Assembly: GCA_028565635.1 (NCBI GenBank)
Contig: JAOXYB010018439.1
Coordinates: forward strand, 1-18,290
Direction of reading: 5' to 3'
DNA length: 18,290 nt
Source of the DNA: Phoronis ovalis
Taxonomy: Eukaryota > Phoronida > Phoronidae
The translations under genes and the position numbers were made by a program. Within the stretch, counting starts at the first letter, position 1, and each line of letters opens with the position of its first letter. The notes under the pieces were generated by a model. The model did no database searches and was not told where the DNA came from. It worked only from the letters and a program-made list of their open reading frames with translations. Below are positions 1 to 10,100 of this stretch, one piece after another.

Positions 1-69
1 AACACTATTTATATTTGTTCTTGGTACCAGTTTCCATGGAACATATGAGTACGTGCTTTTATATTCAGA

Positions 70-955
70 CTTTGAAGAAGCCTGTCTCAGTATTGGTCTG
101 AAAAGAAGGAAATTAAGTATAAGATGAGTATTATAGCAAATTTCATTACAAAATTCTTAAGTCAAATGCCTATAGCTCTGTAAAATACTATTGCTTTGAA
201 TCGCCTACAGTAAGTACACAATCATCATTTCTATAAATAAAATGTTGTGAGCGGGGCTGTGAGCAATATTCACGTTTTTTTTTGCAATAACTACTAAATA
301 TTTTTACAAACTGTGAGTTAGAGACGTGGTAAAGTTTTTTAATGAATGAAATATGAATCTGTGGGTAATGAATAAATGTAGAACATGAGTTAAAATTTCA
401 TATCTCTAGGCCTGGATCTCAAGGTTTGTGGAACTTGAAATGGGAATTCGGATTTCGATCGCGCTACTGAAATTTTAATCCGTGAGTGGGTTGTGCAATT
501 GATTTCTGTTTTTCACACGCTATCGCCAGTATGCTTCGCTGTAGTTTTATCCTTTAAGTAACAGATTGTAGACATTGAATAAGTGTGTCTGATTTCATAT
601 TTAAAACATGAAACTAAAAGACCATCAAGTTAATAGTTAATTTTAATTTCTAAACGGGAAATTGTTTAGTATATAATAGAAAGACGATGCCACGAAATCA
701 AAGATAAATCGACATCTAGTAAGCACGTGTTGACGCTTAGCTTATGGTCATCTATGTAAATGTATGTTAATATTTTATAATAGGAATTACGTCATTTTGT
801 TTACTTCGTTTTGTCAGGCGGAGTTAATGAAGATCACGATGCTATGAAGTTTTAGTTTGAAGTCGGGAGTAGAAGTTATACATATAAGGATTAACCAGCT
901 TGTGGCTTTGTGGATTAAGCAATTCATAAGGGGATTATAAGTCAATCACTTTGAA
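70..955. promoter_or_regulatory. Candidate TCF/LEF binding motifs (four dispersed sites)
   Basis: CTTTGAA occurs on the + strand at 70-76, 194-200 and 949-955. ATCAAAG, the reverse complement of CTTTGAT, occurs at 697-703. These match the CTTTGWW core bound by TCF/LEF, the nuclear effectors of beta-catenin signalling. All lie within about 1 kb upstream of a Wnt start codon, so Wnt feedback on its own gene is conceivable. Such short motifs arise by chance in AT-rich DNA, and nothing in the sequence shows occupancy. Confidence 0.25.
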
Positions 956-962
956 GTGGGAA

Positions 963-970
963 TATATAAG
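963..970 (+). promoter_or_regulatory. Candidate TATA box
   Basis: TATATAAG lies 79 bases upstream of the ATG at 1049. Transcription starting about 30 bases downstream would give a 5' UTR of roughly 55 bases. A second TATA-like run, CATATAAGG, lies at 881-889 and would give a longer leader. AT-rich background makes both uncertain. Confidence 0.25.
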
Positions 971-1048
971 TAAACTGTTTGCTGTTGAAAGATAAAGCAA
1001 AACGATTAATAAATACTGTGATTATTTTGGATTAAGTAAAATATCATC

Positions 1049-1122
1049 ATGTTATCAAGACTTGGGATTATTTTATTGTGTGGATTATACATATTTGACA
1101 TGGTGGATGCAGGCTCGTGGTG
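1049..1122 (+). CDS. Wnt: Wnt exon 1: start codon and signal peptide
   Basis: The exon encodes residues 1-24 plus two bases of codon 25. The peptide is hydrophobic from L5 to F16, with a likely signal peptidase cut after VDA (residue 21), leaving GSWWYLG at the mature N-terminus. The ATG at 1049 has A at -3, a favourable Kozak context, and an in-frame TAA at 1037 lies just upstream. The donor is TG|GTATGT at 1122/1123. It leaves TG, which joins G from exon 2 to give TGG (W25). This restores the WWYLG start seen in many Wnts and supports the junction over the weaker GTATAA at 1127. Confidence 0.88.
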
Positions 1123-4100
1123 GTATGTATAAAATGGGTGTGCTAAGGTTCCTGGTGGAATCAGGTGGCTCCTAAATAATGAAAAAAAAGTCACAATTGA
1201 TATGGATTTTGCTAAAATGTCTACACCTTATTATCCTTTTAATCTGTATTTTTTAGCATAACTGTTCATAAAACCGTTAGTATCATTATAGATAATCTTA
1301 TTTGTTCTTGTTTGATAAATAGACCCTGCAGGTAAGATTATAAAGTCTGATAGCCAGGGGCTTTTAAAATCCATGATGCATTGTTACATTCCTATATATA
1401 GTATGTGGCCACTCTGCTAGTTCTGTGAATGCCTGATTTAACATGGACATAACATTTATAAAATTGTGTTGATGGTATAATTAGTTTTATTTTGTTCTGT
1501 TACATTGATAATGTGCAGTTTCCATGGTGACCAAAATTTAAGTAAAAACTGAATTTGATCCCAAATGTTTGGGATTTGATATGAAAAATGTTTTTAAATG
1601 TATTCATTAAATCCCTTTGACATTGCAAGCTGACATAGCAAACCCAGGAGACATGTCTGCAAGGCTACAAGTAAAATAGTAATTTGTTAGTATGATTTGG
1701 AATAAATTAACACCTTGATTGTAATCCATAATTGTTTCCACATTAAACATAAGATTTACAAAATGTTTGAAAGTTAAAGATTTCTATATTCCTAGGCTTT
1801 ACTTTGTTAAAACTAGAATACATAACACTCTTATTAGAGTTTAAAAGGAGACAAAAAAATATAGGTTTGCTTCTAGACTCCACAATCAAGTAACCTGTAT
1901 GAGGATTGGAACCCATAAAACAGTCCACTGGCAGTATCAATGAAGCCACAATGTGATTTGGGAATAATTTGTTTTCACTAAGTACAGCAATTATCTTTTA
2001 GTAATCATAGGATTACATAAATGTAGCCCTCAATTACCCTGTGCACAATTCTGATTTAACAGAATGTTAAGGTATTCTGAATTCAAATTAATAATTATCA
2101 TTTCTTTAGGGAAAGATAAAAACATATTGTTGTACAGAATCACTGCTTATCAATCCTTCACTTCATTTGTCTCAATTGCCTACAAAAGAATACTGTAATG
2201 CAGAATTGTATGCTATTATCTAGACAAGATTCTAAGAGGATTAATAATATTATAGGGTTTGAATATGGATCAGATACAGTGGCAGACATAAGCATTGATA
2301 GGGGAGATAGATCTACCTTTGTTTGAACCTATGCATAAGAGTTCCCGAGTTATGTAATACATTTTGTCATCTGTACATATTTGAAACATACAATAATTTC
2401 TTCTTTTCAAATTTTTGTTCTCTAATTATGGCGCAATAAATTTGATAACAAGTAGATTTATTTTTTCTTATCAGAATTGGTCCTAGATAGAAAACTGGTG
2501 CCACCAAATCTGGGTACCAGTCAGTTAGCATATTTTTCCCTCTCCCTTATTCCCCATTTCAATAAGTGTTACACAACTGGTAAATTCTTTTCAAGCACTT
2601 TACACACAGCTTATTTATAATGCTCTGTTAGTATTTCATCTCATTTTACTCAAATTTCCCCCAATTTGTCGGCCAATAGACACTGTTTTTGTCAATATTT
2701 GTGTGCAAAGGTCTAGTTGAACTAACTAGTGTAACATTAAACCATAATGAAGGGTTTTTGAAGTGGTTAGCTTTCTTCAGGTTTAAGAAATGAAAGGTGT
2801 GAAAGGTAAACCGGAGCTTAAAATGAAAAGCCAAATCAAAATGAATCAGTATCTATTAAACTAAGACAGGTCTATCTTTTCAAATGAATGGATGCTGTTT
2901 GCATATAAGCCTCCAATGATGAGGATTCTTTGTAACCATATATTATTGATAATACAGGTGGGAGTAGCACCTACAGGGATAGTTAATAGTTTGGGTAAAC
3001 TACAGTAAATACATTGTACATTCAGAATTTTATTCTGTACATTTTTAGTGCCACAAACATATCTAAAGCATTAAATTTGCCAAAACTGACTGAGAGAAAA
3101 AAAAGAATAAACTTTAGTAAGAAACTAAAATATAAATGTGTCTTTTGTAAAGATGCATCTATTGGACAAAATATTTCATGAGGCAGGCCAAATGTGGGAA
3201 GATAATACGTATTTGTGTATATAATAAATATATCTTTTGTAACTTATGTCTCTGGGTATATTTGTGTCTCATACAGCAGAACAAGTGAATAAACTTCCTA
3301 ACGTCTGCTGCCTCCAAGCGAAATTTCATTCAACAATATTTGAGAATAGAAGAGATCAAAGCATAGTCAATATATTACTGTTTGGAGCAAATTATGTCTC
3401 TTTAACATACAGTTTATATAACCTCCATCCATAATGGAAGATTGTATTTTTTTTGTTTGTATATTACGATACATAAGCAGATTTCTGCTTGGGAACAAAT
3501 AAATTGATTTAGTTTTGCACTGTATTTTCTGTACATTCAGGTAAGGGTGAAGGCCTGCATTTGAAATTGGGCATTAGATTTGTTTTCAAACTAAAATAGC
3601 TATCATAGTTTGTTTAATGGCAAAAAATCATGGAAATCCTATTTGTACCAGCGGCTAACTAGTGCGTACCAGGTAGTAAGGGTTGTGAGGATTTAGACAA
3701 AGTTGTCACTCATTTTAGAAGTATTTAGTATCAGGTTACTGTATATAACCACAAAATAACATCAACTATTACCCCATTCAAACAACTATATACCTCATTT
3801 ACACAATAAAATCAACATTTTAATTATTATTAAATTATTTAAAAACATTTAGGCACATCTTTATTGACATGGTAAAAGTGACTGGTCACAAATGAACCCA
3901 AGTTTGACTCAATTTTACAAGACCAACTTTAAAAAGCTGTACCCATAAATGTAAGTGTGCTATTGAGCACTAAATATTTTTGAAGTTAGGTCTTAGTTCT
4001 TCAAACCAGATAGATGCCCTCGGTCATCTTGGATGGAGGCAGGTTCTATCAATTTAAAGAAATGTGATGCATATTTAGATCAGGTGATGGCACTATCAAA

Positions 4101-7100
4101 TCAATTGACTATCTTGCTGGTTGTGTTTATATTGCTTGAACAGCATTGTCCATTTTAAAACAAAATTCTTAAAATCTATAAATCATAGAAAATATTGAGC
4201 CCCTTCACCTAGATGGCATATACCTTTTTACATAAACTCCATTTTTTGATACTCCATTCATACTTCCTTTGCTTGCAACTCAACTGTTTCCATTTTCCAA
4301 GTTTTTCTTGCTAACAGAAAGATTTGAAGTGTGAGAAAGCCCAGTAGGAAAGGAGAATAATAAGCTGGTAGGTGACTGTAAGGTGTTTTGGTAGGTAACC
4401 TTTTTTTTAAATAAATAAATGTTTAAGAACTGGAATTTAGCTTTGATCTATATGATGTACAAACTGTTTATCTTTTAAAATATCTGACAGTATTACAATA
4501 TAGACTACTAGCAATATAGTGAAATTGTATCACATGTTACAGTTCACTTGTCACGAAAGTAACAATGTGACACCATCCTGATCAAAAGTTAATTTTATAT
4601 ACACTGCATGTTTGGAAAATGAATATTTACAGTATAATCTAGCTGTTTCATATTTCCAATTTTTCCAAAGCTTGAATGTTTTTTTTTACAAAAAGTACAC
4701 ACATGGCCAGGATATCCATGTTCAGGGTATCTATTTTGATTTTAAATCCCCATTTATATAGAATGTAAAATAGTGTAAGAAGAACATTTTATTTATTATA
4801 TTGCACAATTAATATTTTATCTGACTAAATTATTCTTCCTACGACAGCATCAAGCTTGAAAATTTACACAACATTTTACGAGTATATTAATGAAACGATT
4901 TTGTGAAAAAAGACTGATTTTTCTCATACATTGTATTCGGGTTAACTAAAATAACCATTGTCCCCGAAATGTGTATAACATGTAGCGTGGGAGTACTGCT
5001 GATGTTCATTTCTCAGGTAAAGATAAATAAAATAGATGTTGTTCACAGTATATTGACCTGTCCCTCCTTGTCTGTGGCTCTGTGAAAAACCTTATAAATA
5101 CATGTAAATCATATTCTCATAACAGTTATTCATGTTTGCAAATTCGACAAAAATGTTGTCTTGAAGTGCAAATTATGTAATAACCTTCTTTAGCTCTTGT
5201 ATACACTTTTTTTATTGATTTATAAATTTTACAAACATTTACATGATGTATTTTTGTAGCAACATATTCAAGCTTTTATATGTTTAAATTGCTCCAATTC
5301 TAAGTATGGTGGTTTATTCAATAAAACTTGAAACATATTATGCTGACAACATTTCAGAATCGACAGATATATATCTTAATTTATAAATTTACTTTTCAAA
5401 TTTTTAGCTGCATCATACATAACTTTTAGAAATTAGGAAATCAAAAATATGATGTAAAAAAATTAAATAACATTTCAACAAGTTATAGTATTATTTTTCT
5501 TCCATTTGGTCTGTTAAAAGGAGACAAGTAAATGAAAGTTATCTAGATCAAGAATCATGAAATACCTTTTTCTCATATTCCTTAAAGGTTTGATCAATTA
5601 TGTCTTTCTGCTGGATTAAAGTTACCAGAAGGAATTTTTCTTTATTGTTCAGGATGTGAAAGGGAAGGACAATTTCTTCAGAATTCATCTCTTTTACAAA
5701 TAGCCCAATTTAGTTAATTTGTGTACAAATGTACCTGTAAATTACATTTAGTCATTAATTCTATAAAAGCATCTTTTGTTGGTATAAAGAGGTTTTTTAT
5801 GTCACACTGTTTGAAGCCTTATTCTATCATTTAATATGGCCCCATTTTAAACAGCATGTTAAAGTACTAGCTTAAATTATATCCATAATCCTGGTCCTAT
5901 CCATGGATGAAGAAATAACATAATGTATAATGCACTCTTTCATATCTTGCATGCTTGTGTTATATATGATTAACAACCATAGCATATAATGATGATAGCT
6001 TGGTGTATAATGTAAGGGTGATAGGAAAATAAGCAAAGCTTTTGTACAACCTGTTGGACTTTACACATTAGTGAAGCTGATTAGCTGTAATTAGGCAGAT
6101 TTAATGCATTAAACATAAGCAGTATTCAAGACTGGAACTGAAATTATAACATTAACAGCAAATGTTACAGTACTTGTGTAAATAAAGTACCTGTTGAATT
6201 GAACATTAAACATGTATAATAATTGATGCAACTGGACAAAGTTAATTACCTAACCAGTAGATGTGAATCTAGTAATTGGATTAATCTGAACATGTAATCA
6301 ACAGGCATATCTACTGACTCTGTATATATAGTCTGAAATTATTTCTTGCATATACTGACAATCAGTTCTTTATTATCTATAATAGACAATAAAGAACTGA
6401 CTATAAACCATCAAATTTTATGTTGATATGAGTGAATAAAATGTACTTCCAAAAATTGCATGTTTGAAACATGAACAATAACAGAGTTTATATCATTATA
6501 TTATTAACCTCAACCTTTTTTGATGTGTCAAATTTCTTTCTTTAATTATTTAGATTAATTACTTCCTCTTTAATTATTAAACTTAAATTACTGTATTTTT
6601 AATTATTAAGTATAAATATTAGTTTTATTTAATTTTTAAACTTTAAATATGTCAGAAGACTTGATTATGATATAGCCAGCATCATGGACCTAAGGTACCA
6701 AGTATCATTATCGACTACAGTGGACATATTTGATTGAAAAGAATTGCTAATAGGATAATAAAATATTTCTAAATAATAGCTTGATTCATATGCTGCAATA
6801 TTATATCAAATTACAAATATATCAATGCTTTATGCATGTTACGGTTAGTTTGACGTCTTTCATCTGTGTTATTTTGATACAAAATATTATGATAAACTTC
6901 TGGTATTACACATTTCAGGAAACATATTTGTCAGAAACAATTTTCACAATCTCGGCATACTTTAAACTGATAACACTAAAGAAGTATAAAGTATCTGCTT
7001 GTACAATAAACATGTTTCAAGTTATGAAATAACTGTCATTATCACCTGGATTGTCATTGAAATACCTATGATGAGCATTTTTCAATAGTATTACATATGA

Positions 7101-10100
7101 ATTAATTTTTTAATTAATACTGTGCTTAGTGAATAGCCCAAACCATGAGGAATATTTATAAGCAGATACTATATGGGAGTTGCTTTTGGATATGGGGCTG
7201 TAATGCAGTGCAAAAAAGATCACTTAATGTCTCATTAAACAACATGTTCAAGATATTGAAACTTCTGCCCTTATATTGCGTGTTAATCATATTTTTTTAA
7301 AAAATGATGCATAAAATTGCTATGCATATATATTTATATACAGCCATCTTTTCCTTGGAAATGCTAACAATGTTTACACAACTATGTGACATACAATGTA
7401 ATTGTAATTCGAACAGTTTTGTGCAAAAACATTTTTTTACATTGGGATTGATTAAAGTATCATTCTTTCTCTCAGGTATCTTGGAACACTTAGTATTAAT
7501 GGAAAATTAAATGGAGGCAGAGCAAAGCGTGGACAGAGATGCGAGAACCTACAGTTTTTAACTTCACACCAGCAAGACCTGTGTAAGAAAACTCACAGCC
7601 CTGATGTGATAGGTCATGGTGCGGCAATTGGTATTGAGGAGTGTCAGCAACAGTTCAGTGACAGAAGATGGAACTGTTCAGTGTTTAACACAACCAATGT
7701 ATTTGGACGACTGCTGGATAAAAGTAAGTTTTACTTTATATGCTGTCACAGAGGTAGTACTCTGTTACAAATGCAAAATACAGCTAAAAAAAGATGAACC
7801 TGCATCCAGCATACTGGAGATCTATTTTGTAGTGAAATAGGTGAAACATGGAAAAAATGATAACGTAGATGAACGAGTTTGTGGTATTACTCTTCAAATT
7901 ATTTACAGTGGTGGTTATAGGGGCTAGCTTGGGAAGTTTGACCGAATCCCCCTCATTAAAGTGAATAAGGTGCCACTAACATAATATATGCTGGCCGTTT
8001 AGGCCAGGCCACATAGAAACTTTGTTTAACGGGCATGGCTGCTTCAATTTTTATTGTTTTCTGTTTTTTTTTAATAAATTTATTTATTTTTTTTATTATC
8101 TTTTATACACTTTTTGTCTCTAAGCACTAACATTTTTTTAAAAATGCCTGACCGACTCTGTTTTTAAGCACTAACATGACACTAGCCATTCACTTAGAAG
8201 CACATTAAGAGATTAATTATCAAAGTTGCTCAATCCAAGTTATAGACACTTGTGTTGGTTACTCTGAAAGCTAGTAAATCAAGCCTTATACCCCTAAAAA
8301 CTGTTTCAATCAATCCCTGTGAGCATTTACATATTCAACCATTAATTGCCATAACAATCAACCTTCCAAACTAAAATCTTGGTACTACACCTGATGTAGT
8401 CTATATCTTATCCTACATCTTTTTTGCTATCAATTTTGATTTCAACTCCATGACACAGATTTCTGAAGTATATATCTTAATGTTGCATAATGCATAGAGC
8501 CCGAGGGTACTCATTGGTTTTTAATACGGGGATGTGCCTCCCAACACAACCCAATCCAAAAATTTTAGCTTGTGGTAGCAAATCCAATCCAAATTTTTTG
8601 AAAAATAAAGGTAGCAATCCAATTTTTTTGAAATATAGGGGTAGCAATCCAAAATATTTCAGTACCAATCCATTTTTATGCAAACTTACTGATACAAAAC
8701 CAAATTCCAAAATCTATTTATGGATACAAACCTGGTAGTAATCCAAATTATTTGCTGTAAGCAGTGGCTAGCAATCCAAATTTTTGAATTTCTGTATTGT
8801 AGCAATCAAAAAAAAAACAGAAGAAGTATACAATCCAAATCCAAAATTTTCAACTGCATGGGCCTAACACCTTTCCAAAATATAATTTGAGTACCCCCCC
8901 CGGGCATAGAGGACACAACTTGGACTATACATTATACAAGGTTTTGTTCTTAGATCTGGAATTTCTATCTATTATATTTTTATTCTGCCCCTTTAAAGTA
9001 TAAAATTCACCAAAAAATCTGCCAAACTAAATCCTAAAAATAGAAAAAAATAATTTTCAACTATACTCTTTGAAGTAAAAACAATTGAAAGATGTTTTCC
9101 ACAACAGTGTCTAATGTCTGCTAATAGGAAACAGTTCCTAATTTTACTTCAAACATTAGCTGTATTGGTACAACTGTCTTGCATTAGAATCAATTAACAG
9201 CCTGGTGTGTTAAAACAAATGCTATAACAATCACTAACAAGGTAATTCAGGAAGGAATTTGACAAACCAAACTGTTTTTACTACAATATGAAATATAAGA
9301 TTTTCAAAATTGAAGAATCTTAGTTATATATAATATTATTCTGATTATTTCATAAAACTTAGTTTAGTTACTAATTTGCAAGTTAGTTCAATATACAAAT
9401 ATGCAGAAGTCATGTATAAACAGCTTTCCCTGTTGTAAAATATTAATCAGTCCACTGCTTGAAGAAGCAATCACTGATACCCATGATCCCCAGGAATAAA
9501 CAACAAGTCATCATGCATTACTATTATTTATTGTTAATATTTATTTGATACATATCACTTTTAATTTTCATTTACTGTACTTTTAGACTACCACAATAAC
9601 TAAATTCCAGTTCCCAGGTATAGCATGATAAATTAACAACCAAAATACTATAGCATCAAATTAGATTCTTGAAATGCTACTATCAAAACAGACACTAAAA
9701 TGTTGTCAAAACAGCCCTAGGCATGAATAGAAATGATACATGGACCAGTAAACCCAGGTGGTAAAATTAAGTCCCAACTATAGACAAGAAAACTAATCAC
9801 AGGAATGATGCTGTGGTACCTCTCTGTACAGATAGTAGTTCAATGGAGGTACTGCTGGAATATTTATTACTTTTTACTTGTTGGGTCTTTTCTCCCTTAT
9901 CTCAGCCTCGGTTTGTAATAATTCCATAAAACCTTACCATAAAACCAGTTGGTGAAGTCAGTAATAATATTATACTTTTGAACAGTTATAGAACTCATCA
10001 GCTATTGAAACCTGGCAATATTTGCAGTTATCAAGAAATATTCAAATTGCTACTGTTTTATTATATGGTATACTACCCAAGTTATACAGTGCTAATCAAA

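Larger units (their letters stand above)
1..1048. other. Upstream flank and presumed 5' UTR of the Wnt gene
   Basis: No convincing coding region is visible in this stretch on either strand. It is AT-rich and non-repetitive. It holds an E-box CACGTG at 724-729, a CRE-like TTACGTCA at 785-792, four TCF/LEF-like motifs and two TATA-like runs, which are described separately. An in-frame stop TAA at 1037-1039 precedes the start codon at 1049, so the Wnt reading frame does not extend upstream in the genomic sequence. An additional non-coding 5' exon cannot be ruled out. Confidence 0.6.
1123..7475 (+). other. Intron 1 of the Wnt gene (6.35 kb)
   Basis: The intron starts GTATGT and ends CTTTCTCTCAG. 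It is AT-rich with no supported coding region; short open frames inside it (for example 3246-3434, 6781-7032 and 7304-7510) have no recognisable domains and AT-driven composition. Noted inside are a palindrome (6362-6400), degenerate AT-rich tandem repeats (6541-6626) and two sequences in which an acceptor directly abuts a donor (3540/3541 and 5016/5017). The rest shows nothing distinctive by eye. Confidence 0.85.

Noticed and set aside
1124-1130. Alternative exon 1 donor at TAT|GTATAA
   Set aside because: Joining there to exon 2 breaks the frame, whereas TG|GTATGT restores WWYLG.
6781-7510. Two + strand frames of 83 and 68 codons in intron 1
   Set aside because: Composition is AT-driven (I, Y, F, L, N), there is no domain, and both lie within the intron upstream of exon 2.
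7606-7840. Wnt exon 2 frame continuing past the donor, and an overlapping second frame
   Set aside because: The exon ends at the consensus donor GTAAGT (7724), and the continuation is unlike any Wnt. The second frame is a shadow.
7991-8177. GC-rich stem CTGGCC/GGCCAG followed by a 13-bp direct repeat
   Set aside because: Suggestive of an old repeat fragment, but no terminal repeats, target duplication or polymerase III boxes could be established.
8477-8738. Overlapping open frames on both strands with repeated GSNP or GLLPLFFKK wording
   Set aside because: They are translations of the TAGCAATCCAAA repeat inside the MITE, run across the transposon end, and show no protein family.
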